NCBI GenBank assembly: GCA_016870595.1
Contig: VGBI01000011.1
Coordinates: forward strand, 1-42,358
Source of the DNA: Actinomycetota bacterium
Lineage (GTDB): Bacteria > Actinomycetota > Acidimicrobiia > IMCC26256 > PALSA-555
Length of the DNA stretch: 42,358 bases
Reading direction: 5' to 3'
The translations under genes were made by a program, and so were the position numbers. Of the stretch, positions 1 through 6,593 are shown one piece after another; positions within the stretch are counted from its first letter, which is position 1; every line of letters starts with the position of its first letter. Below the pieces are notes generated by a model, which was not told where the DNA came from, ran no database searches, and was given only the letters and a program-made list of their open reading frames with translations.

Positions 1-1
1 C

Positions 2-301
2 GAATCCTTCTCGGCCGTCGGCAACTCGTGGGTCGCCGTCGGGGTCGGGGTCGGGGCCGCAGTGTGTGTCCACACCATGAGTGACAATGGCGGAGCCGAG
101 TCGACGTCGTGGACCTGTGGCTTCGTTACCGTTCCGGCGCCGACGCCGGCGAACGTCGGCTGTGAGTCGGCCTCAGGCAGCGGTCGTGCACCGGCTGTGC
201 TGAATTGGGCTCTCGATTCCGCAGAGCTGACGAGTGAGACGGCGACGATTGTCTTCACCAACAGTTACCCAGCTCCGGTGAAGCCCAACTTCACCGGCTG
301 A
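2..301 (+). CDS. C-terminal end of a probable secreted or surface protein (partial)
   Basis: The reading frame is open from the left edge and stops at 301, so only about 99 C-terminal residues are visible and the true start lies outside the window. The visible part is rich in Gly, Ser, Thr, Val and Pro, holds three cysteines (in VCVHTM, WTCGF and VGCES), and ends in a beta-strand-like ATIVFTNSYP segment followed by a short Pro-rich tail. Such endings occur in Ig-like repeat domains of secreted actinobacterial proteins, for example DUF5979-type repeats, but the match is only by eye. No sortase motif or transmembrane anchor is visible. The function is unknown. Confidence 0.5.
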   Translation, partial: ESFSAVGNSWVAVGVGVGAAVCVHTMSDNGGAESTSWTCGFVTVPAPTPANVGCESASGSGRAPAVLNWALDSAELTSETATIVFTNSYPAPVKPNFTG

Positions 302-510
302 GCGACCGCCGGACTGCCGGACCGCCAGGCGTCGGCGATGCTCGAGACTCGGACGCAACGACACCGGACCGCGGCAGCGGTGCGGTCGGGGCCAGCGGTG
401 AGCGCAGCCCAGCGGTAGAGCAGATCGCGCTCGACCGCCGTGCGGTGGGACTCGCTCTCGGTCTCGCGCGCCATCCGCCCGCGGCGGGTCCGTCAGACCA
501 GGTGGCCCGG

Positions 511-1506
511 TCATCCGACGTCGTGGCGGATGCGCCGGGCCCGGCCGACGAGGCGGGCCCGGACCCGGGCCGCGCGACCCGGCGGTGGGCCGACGGGCGC
601 CACCGGTGGCCGTGCCGATGCCTCGATCAGCCGGGCGTAGCGCTCGGCCTGCCCGGCGAACACGCGATCGGCGAAGGCGGCGGCGGCGTCTGCGTCCACA
701 CCGAAGGCGTGGGCGACGGCCCCGAGGTAGATCACCCGATCGGCTGCCGTCCGCTCGGCGAGCAACGCCAGCGTCTCGGAGTCGAGTTGCGCGTCACGGA
801 ACGGAAGCGTGCCGGCGGCTGGGTCGGTGACGTTCTCGTGCCACGCGGGCGTGTCGGCGCCGATGAACGCCGACACGTCGTTCCAGAACGTCGGGGCCTC
901 GACGAACGTCGTGCAGCCGAGCGTTCCCAGGTTCCGGTGGGCGGGCGCAACCAGGTCATGTCGTTCCGTGGTCGTGAGCGGACGGGTCGGATCGAGCGTG
1001 ACCCCGGCGAGCATCCGGGCCTGCAGGTTGTCGGTCTGGTGCGACACCACCGGATCGGAGAGGAAGCGCTTCAGCCCGCCGATGGCCGATCGGTACGCGC
1101 GGTAGGACCCGAACTCGGCCGTGTCGTGGTCGGTCCGGGCGCCCCAGAACAAGTGGTGTGAGAGCAGGCGGGCTCTCGGCTCTCGGAGGACGGTGAACAC
1201 GTCTTCGGGATCGACGAGTGCGGTGATCGACCGGTAGGAGAGATGGCCGGGGACGACGCTGGACGAGCGGTTGTGGGCGGTGGTCGGACGACCGGGGTGG
1301 AACACCGCAGTGCGGACGGCGGGCGCCAGCGTGTCCCATTCCGTGAAGCTCCCGAAGGACTCTTCGTCGAACCGGAACCGGGAGACGCCTGCGTCGCCGT
1401 AGGTCTGCAGGAGCGCCCGGTGCACGCTGGTGCCGGCGGTCTTCGGGATGTGGAGGAAACCGCAGCGCCGGCGCGGCGCGCCACGGGGGTCGGACACGAG
1501 CACCAC
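511..1506 (-). CDS. Sulfotransferase family protein
   Basis: This 331-residue protein is a PAPS-dependent sulfotransferase of the family-2 type that modifies carbohydrates in eukaryotes and surface glycans or lipids in bacteria. Two PAPS-binding elements are clear. The 5'-phosphosulfate loop is FLHIPKTAGTS (residues 17-27). The 3'-phosphate-binding segment is VLREPRARLLSHHLFW (106-121), with the usual Arg-x-Pro and Ser. No signal peptide or membrane segment is seen, so it is probably cytosolic. Two adjacent GTG codons (1506 and 1503) could serve as start, and neither has a strong ribosome site. The acceptor cannot be deduced. It lies 73 bp downstream of the XRE regulator on the same strand and could be co-transcribed with it. 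Confidence 0.8.
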   Translation of the reverse strand: MVLVSDPRGAPRRRCGFLHIPKTAGTSVHRALLQTYGDAGVSRFRFDEESFGSFTEWDTLAPAVRTAVFHPGRPTTAHNRSSSVVPGHLSYRSITALVDPEDVFTVLREPRARLLSHHLFWGARTDHDTAEFGSYRAYRSAIGGLKRFLSDPVVSHQTDNLQARMLAGVTLDPTRPLTTTERHDLVAPAHRNLGTLGCTTFVEAPTFWNDVSAFIGADTPAWHENVTDPAAGTLPFRDAQLDSETLALLAERTAADRVIYLGAVAHAFGVDADAAAAFADRVFAGQAERYARLIEASARPPVAPVGPPPGRAARVRARLVGRARRIRHDVG

Positions 1507-1579
1507 GGTATCGACCGGTCCGTCCTTCCCGCCGCCGGGCGGGGCCGCGGCTCAGTCGTCGGTGAGCGCCGACCACATG

Positions 1580-2290
1580 TCAGTTCTCCTCGTCGGGCAG
1601 CAGCACCGAGGCATCGACGTCCTCATCTGACTTGTGGGCCATCGCCTTCAGGTAGCCGGTCAGGCCGAGCTGGGTGATCTGGTTGGCGAACCGGCCGAGG
1701 AACTCGGCCACCTCGTCGAGCTCGTCGCCGGAGGTGCGGGCCATCTCGGCGAGGCGCTCCTTGCGCCAGGTGCGGTAGTGGGTGTGCCAGTTCTGCGCGG
1801 CCGCGTCCTTGCTCCCGAACAGAGCGGCGGCCGCGTCGTCGACCTCGTCGGGATTCGTGAGGTTGAGGTCGGCCAGGCGCGCGTCGAGTTCCTCGAGCTG
1901 ATCCTCACGGCCGAGCACCGAGACGTACAACTCGGAGACCGGGCGACCCGTGTCGGCCAGCTCGCGCATCCTCGTGTCGGGTGGCGGCATGAAGAAGTAG
2001 ACGATCGGGACGCCGAAGACCGTCGACAGCAGGTAGAGCTCGTGGGCGTCGAAGCGGCGCCGGCGGTCGCCGTCGTAACCCCGCTCCATCGCCGAGATCG
2101 AAGCCTGCGGCAGACGGTGACCCGTGAGCTGGGCAAGGCCGGCGGCGACGTCCTCTTGGGTCCAACCCCGGCGCTCTCGGATCGCCTTGAGGTTGTACGA
2201 GACGACCGCGTTCACGTCCATGCCCGCATCGGCGGCGGGCGGCTGCGGCCCCTTGGGCTGGTCAGCGGTCTTGGCTCGGCTCCGGACCAC
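1580..2290 (-). CDS. XRE-family transcriptional regulator
   Basis: This 236-residue cytosolic DNA-binding protein has an HTH_3/XRE domain at about residues 33-98 (YNLKAIRERRGWTQEDVAAG, then the recognition region around QASISAMERG). An acidic helical C-terminal half may serve dimerisation or a partner. The GTG start at 2290 has GGAGGAG just upstream; ATG at 2221 (residue 24) is a plausible shorter start. It is divergent from the small HTH protein at 2386, and the 95-bp gap carries two identical GTTGT-N5-ACAAC inverted repeats around a good promoter, so this regulator is the natural candidate to bind them. Such XRE/excisionase-like pairs are common in integrative elements, but no integrase is visible here. 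Confidence 0.85.
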   Translation of the reverse strand: MVRSRAKTADQPKGPQPPAADAGMDVNAVVSYNLKAIRERRGWTQEDVAAGLAQLTGHRLPQASISAMERGYDGDRRRRFDAHELYLLSTVFGVPIVYFFMPPPDTRMRELADTGRPVSELYVSVLGREDQLEELDARLADLNLTNPDEVDDAAAALFGSKDAAAQNWHTHYRTWRKERLAEMARTSGDELDEVAEFLGRFANQITQLGLTGYLKAMAHKSDEDVDASVLLPDEEN

Positions 2291-2310
2291 GGCTCCTCCA
2301 TCACGTCACA

Positions 2311-2325
2311 GTTGTGCTTGACAAC
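2311..2325. promoter_or_regulatory. Operator O1, inverted repeat GTTGT-N5-ACAAC
   Basis: A perfect 5-bp inverted repeat with a 5-bp spacer covers the TTGACA -35 of the rightward promoter (2318-2323). It also overlaps a possible leftward -10, TACTGT, read from 2329 to 2324. Its sequence pattern is identical to O2, whose centre lies 45 bp away. Occupancy would block both divergent genes. Binding by the adjacent XRE protein is an inference. Confidence 0.6.
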
Positions 2326-2346
2326 AGTACGCCATGGCACGATAAA
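2318..2346 (+). promoter_or_regulatory. Sigma70-type promoter of the 70-residue HTH gene
   Basis: A consensus -35 TTGACA (2318-2323) is followed after exactly 17 bp by GATAAA (2341-2346), which places the transcription start near 2353. This is the best housekeeping-type promoter in the window. It is sandwiched between operators O1 and O2 and precedes the ATG at 2386 by about 33 bases of leader containing AGAGAAG. Confidence 0.6.
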
Positions 2347-2355
2347 TGCCACATT

Positions 2356-2370
2356 GTTGTAAACCACAAC
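2356..2370. promoter_or_regulatory. Operator O2, inverted repeat GTTGT-N5-ACAAC
   Basis: This is the second copy of the repeat, extendable to 6-bp arms (TGTTGT/ACAACA, 2355-2371). It lies directly over the expected start of the rightward transcript, a classical repressor position. The N5 spacers of O1 and O2 differ (GCTTG and AAACC) while the arms are identical, as expected for a site read by a dimer. Confidence 0.6.
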
Positions 2371-2385
2371 AGAGAAGCGTCATCC

Positions 2386-2598
2386 ATGCTGGAGGACCTC
2401 CCTCCCTTCCTGACCGTCGAGCAGGCCGCCAAGGTCGTGCAGCTCGGGCGGTCGAAGGCCTACGAGCTGCCCGTCGAGTGGGAGACCACGGGCGGTGCGA
2501 GTGGCCTTCCCTTCGTCTGGTTCGGTCGGCAGAAGCGCGTCCCTCGGGCTGCCCTCGAGCAGTTCATCGACCGCACCCTGCGACCTCCCGCCGCCTGA
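2386..2598 (+). CDS. Small helix-turn-helix (excisionase-like) DNA-binding protein
   Basis: This 70-residue protein has the layout of HTH_17/MerR-excisionase small proteins. A winged helix begins FLTVEQAAKVVQLGRSKAYEL (the recognition helix near residues 12-27), followed by a wing ending FVWFGRQKRVPRAALEQFI. Such proteins act as excisionases or small activators and repressors. The ATG at 2386 is preceded by AGAGAAG, and the domain starts right after it, so upstream in-frame TTG and other codons are not needed. It is transcribed away from the XRE regulator from a promoter flanked by two operators. No integrase or attachment site follows; the next gene is dps after a 234-bp gap. Confidence 0.8.
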   Translation: MLEDLPPFLTVEQAAKVVQLGRSKAYELPVEWETTGGASGLPFVWFGRQKRVPRAALEQFIDRTLRPPAA

Positions 2599-2832
2599 CC
2601 AGTGGGCCCGAGAACGCCAGCCGTCGACGGCGAGTACACCCCCGCTGAATCGCCTCCGGGCGGATCGACAACCTCCACACCCACACGGTCTGCATCAGCC
2701 TTCGCCCTGCGCCATCGAAGCGCCGAGAGGATTCTTCCGATCAACGTAACTGCCTCGAACCGTCGGGAATCCCCGCGTCCAGTGGCCGTGTTACAGCAAG
2801 GGCAGCTTGCGGCGACCGAAGGGATGCGAGCC

Positions 2833-3309
2833 ATGGCTGATCTGACCATCGACATCGGTATCGAAGAAGCCGATCGCGAGGCGATCACCGAAGGTCTGTC
2901 GCGGCTGCTCGCCGACAGCTACACGCTGTACCTCAAGACGCACAACTACCACTGGAACGTCACGGGGCCAATGTTCCAGACGCTGCACCTCATGTTCGAG
3001 ACGCAGTACAGCGAGCTCGCGCTCGCCGCCGATCTCATCGCTGAGCGTATCCGTGCGCTCGGGGCACCGGCACCGGGCAGCTATCACGAGTTCTCGCGCT
3101 TGTCGTCGGTCCCGGAGGACGACGACCGTCCTGACGCCACCGAGATGATCCGACGCCTCGTTGCCGGCCAGGAGACCGTCGCGCGCACCGCACGCTCGGT
3201 CTACCCGATGGTCGAGAAGGCCCACGACGAACCGACCGCCGATCTGCTCACCCAGCGGCTCCAGGTCCACGAGAAGACGGCCTGGATGCTCCGCAGCCTC
3301 CTCGCCTGA
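2833..3309 (+). CDS. dps: Dps-family ferritin-like DNA-protection protein
   Basis: Dps proteins form dodecamers that oxidise Fe(II) with peroxide, store iron and protect DNA in the cytosol. The 158-residue length is typical. The intersubunit ferroxidase ligands are all visible with the family spacing: H40 (HNYHWNV), H52, E56 (in the position often held by Asp), D67 and E71 (AADLIAERI). The ATG at 2833 is chosen because the ferritin domain begins at once and GAAGGG lies nine bases upstream; the frame is open further upstream but the added residues look non-coding. SDR genes follow only 8 bp downstream, suggesting co-transcription. A Lys-rich DNA-binding tail is not evident, so it may protect mainly by iron sequestration. 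Confidence 0.93.
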   Translation: MADLTIDIGIEEADREAITEGLSRLLADSYTLYLKTHNYHWNVTGPMFQTLHLMFETQYSELALAADLIAERIRALGAPAPGSYHEFSRLSSVPEDDDRPDATEMIRRLVAGQETVARTARSVYPMVEKAHDEPTADLLTQRLQVHEKTAWMLRSLLA

Positions 3310-3317
3310 CCCAGACG

Positions 3318-4286
3318 GTGAGGATTCTCCTGACCGGAGCAACGGGTTTCATCGGCAGCGAACTCGTGCGACAGCTGGCGGTGACGGAACACCACCTTCG
3401 GGTGATGGTGCACCGACCGGCCCGTGCCGCGCTGCTGGCGGGGGTCGACGTCGAGCCGGTGTACGGCGACCTGCGCTCGGTCCCTTCGCTGAGGAGTGCG
3501 GTCGAGGGGATCGACGTCGTGATCCACCTCGGGGCCCGAGCGACCTTCGAGTCACTCTCGCGTCTGTCGCCCACGATCGTCGAGGGGACGGCGCAACTGG
3601 CCCGGGTGGGAGCGGAGGCCGGCGTCGAACACATCGTCTACGGGTCGAGCATGTTCGTCTACGACGGTACGACGGCGGTGGACGACGACACCGTCGCAAA
3701 CCCGACGATCGATTACGGACGAGCCAAGCTCTCGGCCGAATCGGCGATCTCCCGCATCGCCGATGCCGGTGGGCCAACGGTTGCCAACGTCCGGCTCCCG
3801 CACGTGTACGGGCCGCAGAGCCTCCTGTTCGGTCTGGTGCGCCACGGAAGGGTGCTGTTCCCTGGCTCCGGGAAGAATCCCTTTGCTCAGCTGCACGTGG
3901 AGGACGCGGCGAGGGTGTTGATCGCCGCGGCGACCCAGCGGTGGTCGGGCACCGCACCCGTCGCGGACGATGCCATCGTCACCTGGAACGACTTCTTCGA
4001 CGTCCTCGGGATCTTCGCACCGGATGTTCGCGTGTTGCGGGTCCCTCAGCCCCTGGCCACGGGGACAGCCGCGCTCGGCGGTGCGCTCCTGGGTCGGCTG
4101 GGACCGACCATGGTTTCCGCCGACACGGTGAGAGGTTGGAATCTCTCGTTGCCGCTCACGTCTCGAACTCTGTGGTCCGAATTGGGTCTGGACCCTCGGT
4201 ATCCCAGCGTGGTCCAGGGAATTCCGGCGACACTCGACGGGTACGTCGCCTTCCGTTGGCGGCACCCGCTGTTCGACCGCTCGTGA
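3318..4286 (+). CDS. NAD(P)-dependent epimerase/dehydratase (extended SDR)
   Basis: This is a 322-residue extended short-chain dehydrogenase. The N-terminal Rossmann fold begins LLTGATGFIG (GxxGxxG at residues 7-13). Ser110/111 and the YxxxK catalytic pair (Y133, K137 in DYGRAK) follow, then the PHVYGP segment typical of NAD-dependent epimerase/dehydratase enzymes. The substrate is probably a nucleotide sugar or similar, but the sequence does not decide it. The GTG at 3318 lies 8 bp after dps, and the stop at 4286 overlaps a GTG of the next SDR gene (GTGA), so the three genes look like one operon. Confidence 0.85.
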   Translation: MRILLTGATGFIGSELVRQLAVTEHHLRVMVHRPARAALLAGVDVEPVYGDLRSVPSLRSAVEGIDVVIHLGARATFESLSRLSPTIVEGTAQLARVGAEAGVEHIVYGSSMFVYDGTTAVDDDTVANPTIDYGRAKLSAESAISRIADAGGPTVANVRLPHVYGPQSLLFGLVRHGRVLFPGSGKNPFAQLHVEDAARVLIAAATQRWSGTAPVADDAIVTWNDFFDVLGIFAPDVRVLRVPQPLATGTAALGGALLGRLGPTMVSADTVRGWNLSLPLTSRTLWSELGLDPRYPSVVQGIPATLDGYVAFRWRHPLFDRS

Positions 4287-4300
4287 CCGGAAGCGAACCT

Positions 4301-5824
4301 GTGAGCCCTGACGACATCTCGAACCGGGTCGGCGTCTCGTCGACGTCGTTGCGAGTGCTCGTCACGGGTGCGTCGGGCTACGTCGGCGGTCGCCTCGTGC
4401 CCGCACTCCTCGAGCGTGGGCACGCGGTGAGGTGCGTCGTGCGCGACCCGCGCAAGCTCGAACCGGCAACGTGGCGGGGCCAGGTCGATGTCATGCAAGC
4501 CGACGTGGCCGAGGATCTCAGCGAGGCGATGGCCGGGATCGACATCGCCGTCTTCCTCGTGCACAGCATCGGTGAGGGCAAGGACTGGGCCGCCCGTGAG
4601 CGCGACATCGCCGAGAACTTTCGCCGAGCGGCCGAAGATGCCGGTGTCCGTCGAATCGTCTATCTCGGCGGGCTCGGGGACGACCACAGTGAGCTCAGCG
4701 TGCACCTGCGCAGCCGCCACGATGTGGGTGCGGTCCTGGCCGCGGGGACGATCGAGGTGGTCGAGCTCCGTGCGGCGGTCGTCATCGGCGCCGGTTCGGC
4801 GAGCTTCGAGATGCTGCGCTACCTCACCGAGGTCCTCCCCGTCATGGTCACCCCGAAGTGGGTCGACACCCTGTGCCAGCCGATCTCCATCCGCGACGTG
4901 CTCGGCTACCTCATCGCGGTGATCGAAGCGCCCGATGCGCTCGGCGGGATTCTGGAGATCGGGGGCCCCGACGTCGTCTCCTACGCGGAGATGATGGCGA
5001 TCTTCGCGCGGGAGGCCGGGCTCAGGCGTCGCTGGCTCATCCCCGTTCCCGTGCTCACGCCGCGGCTGTCGTCGCTGTGGGTCGGGCTCGTCACCCCGGT
5101 GCCCGCGCAGATCGCCCGCCCGCTGGTCGACTCGCTCGTCAACTCGGTGACCGTCACCGACCACCGGGCCGAGATTCTCTTCCCGTTCGAGCTCGTTCCC
5201 CTCGCCGAGGCTATTCGCAATGCGATCGGGCGGACGGCAGTGGGCGACGTCCCGACGAAGTTCGATGATGCGTCCTCGCCCATCTGGCAAGCGACGGCAA
5301 CCGACCCGAGCTGGACGGGCGGTACCGAGTTCACCGACGTGCGCTCGGCGGTGGTGCCCGCTGACCCTCATCGCACCTGGCAGGCCGTGTGCCGGGTCGG
5401 CGGTGAGGAAGGCTGGTACCGAGGTGAGGTGCTCTGGAAGGCGCGTGGTCTGGTGGACCGGATCGCGGGCGGGCCCGGACTTCGACGCGGCCGTCGCCAT
5501 CCCGACCGCCTCTCGGTCGGGGAGCCCGTGGACTTCTGGCGGGTCGAGGACCTCGAACCTGATCGACTGCTGGTGCTCTTCGCCGAGATGCGGCTCCCCG
5601 GGCAGGCATGGCTCCAATGGACGGTCGAACCCGTCGCCGGGGGGTCGCGTCTCACGCAGACCGCCCGCTTCCGTCCCCGCGGACTCCTCGGTCGCGTCTA
5701 CTGGTTCGCAGTCGCACCGTTCCACCGCCTCGTGTTCCCGGGACTCATCGATGGGATCGCGCGTCACGCGGTTGGCGAGCCCACCGGGGTCTTGTCCGGA
5801 CCCAACCCAACCGAGGCGCCGTGA
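4301..5824 (+). CDS. SDR-family oxidoreductase with C-terminal DUF2867 domain
   Basis: This 507-residue two-domain protein has an atypical SDR (NAD(P)H-binding) domain in residues 18-310, with LVTGASGYVGGR (GxxGxxG at 23-29). A DUF2867 domain, which belongs to the SRPBCC/START-like fold, covers about 355-490 (DPHRTWQAVCRVGGEEGWY and FHRLVFPGLIDGIARHA). This fusion is a known family of unknown substrate, probably acting on a hydrophobic ligand. I chose the GTG at 4301 because GGAAG lies seven bases upstream; a GTG at 4283 overlapping the previous stop would add six residues. The coding frame is open and intact. An FAD oxidoreductase fragment follows 34 bp downstream. Confidence 0.85.
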   Translation: MSPDDISNRVGVSSTSLRVLVTGASGYVGGRLVPALLERGHAVRCVVRDPRKLEPATWRGQVDVMQADVAEDLSEAMAGIDIAVFLVHSIGEGKDWAARERDIAENFRRAAEDAGVRRIVYLGGLGDDHSELSVHLRSRHDVGAVLAAGTIEVVELRAAVVIGAGSASFEMLRYLTEVLPVMVTPKWVDTLCQPISIRDVLGYLIAVIEAPDALGGILEIGGPDVVSYAEMMAIFAREAGLRRRWLIPVPVLTPRLSSLWVGLVTPVPAQIARPLVDSLVNSVTVTDHRAEILFPFELVPLAEAIRNAIGRTAVGDVPTKFDDASSPIWQATATDPSWTGGTEFTDVRSAVVPADPHRTWQAVCRVGGEEGWYRGEVLWKARGLVDRIAGGPGLRRGRRHPDRLSVGEPVDFWRVEDLEPDRLLVLFAEMRLPGQAWLQWTVEPVAGGSRLTQTARFRPRGLLGRVYWFAVAPFHRLVFPGLIDGIARHAVGEPTGVLSGPNPTEAP

Positions 5825-5858
5825 GCTCCGGCGCTCCGCTGCTCGCCGATGGGTCTCG

Positions 5859-5948
5859 ATGATTCGAGTCGCCGTGATCGGGGCGGGGATGGCCGGGCTC
5901 ACCGCCGCCCGGTCGATCGCGGCCGGAGGCGCTTCTCCTTGGCGGTGA
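5859..5948 (+). pseudogene. 5' fragment of an NAD(P)/FAD-dependent oxidoreductase
   Basis: An ATG at 5859 opens the nucleotide-binding beta-alpha-beta unit of an FAD oxidoreductase (MIRVAVIGAGMAGLTAARSI, with GxGxxG at residues 8-13). After about 24 residues the homology ends and the frame stops at 5948. The family is normally 300-450 residues (amine oxidase or renalase-like), so more than 90 per cent is missing. The break coincides with the truncated 3' end of the opposing substrate-binding-protein gene, so both lost their 3' parts at one joint near 5920-5940. Position and strand suggest it was the last gene of the dps-SDR-SDR operon. The product is not expected to function. Confidence 0.75.
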
Positions 5949-6519
5949 CGACCCAGTAGTAGTGGGCGCTCGAGCCCTTGGAGTACGCAACCTTCTTGCC
6001 CCGGAGATCCTTGACCGAGTCGATCCCGGTGCCCGTCTGCACGTAGATGCCCACGCCGCCCTCGACCGGGGGGAGCGCCGCGGCGATCGCGCGGAACGGC
6101 GCCGTCTTGCGGGTCCACGGGGTCTTGGCGTTGGCCTGGGCGAACAGCGGGGCGGTCGACTGGATGTCCACTGCGAGATCGAGTGCGTCGGCGTTGAGCG
6201 CCTCGAGCACACCGGTCGAGGTGGGGAACGCCGCCCACTCGATCCGGTACGGCGTGCGCTCGAACGCCTTCGAGGCGAGCCGGATGTCCTGCGTTGCGGT
6301 GCTCGTGGGCGACGCCACCCCGACCCGCAGCACGACCCTGGAGAGGTCGGGACGCGCAGCGCCGGTCGCCGCGGCCTCGGCCCCGCCGGCCGGGAGCAGC
6401 ATGGTGGAGACGACTGCGGCCCCGAGCAGGCGATCGACCGCACCCGCACGCCGCCGCGAGCGCGACGCAGGGGTGGTCGTGGCCGACAGTGGGCGCTGCG
6501 CATCCCGGGATCCTGCCAA
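5899..6519 (-). pseudogene. 3'-truncated ABC substrate-binding protein, sulfonate/nitrate/taurine (SsuA-like) type
   Basis: The frame encodes 206 residues, against roughly 310-340 for the family. A basic N region (RSRRR) and a hydrophobic stretch (LLGAAVVSTMLLPAGGAEA) form a signal peptide. The first lobe then reads LRVGVAS, EWAAFPTSTGVLEALNADALDLAV and DLRGKKVAYSKGSSAHY, the usual SsuA/NMT1-like motifs around the first crossover. Homology stops near VVTAKEK; the last ten residues come from the antisense of the FAD-oxidoreductase fragment. The C-terminal lobe needed to close on ligand is gone. The only start in frame at the right place is TTG (6519). No permease or ATPase of this transporter type is nearby. 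Confidence 0.75.
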
Positions 6520-6593
6520 TGGCGGCCGTCGCCGTCGGTGGGTGCGGAGCGCGTGACAACGGCCGGTCGGGAGGGTGGATCAGCGCGTGCCGA

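Noticed and set aside
265-474. A 69-residue minus-strand frame between the surface-protein fragment and the sulfotransferase
   Set aside because: No family resemblance and no convincing ribosome site, and its end overlaps the plus-strand coding end at 301. It could still be a real small gene, but support is too thin.
2386-2598. Interpretation of the small HTH gene as the excisionase of an intact integrative element
   Set aside because: No integrase, tRNA target, replication or transfer gene accompanies it in the 6 kb on this side of the window.
2602-2832. In-frame extension of dps to an ATG at 2602
   Set aside because: The added residues are Pro/Ser/Arg-rich without homology, and the Dps fold begins exactly at the ATG at 2833, which has GAAGGG upstream.
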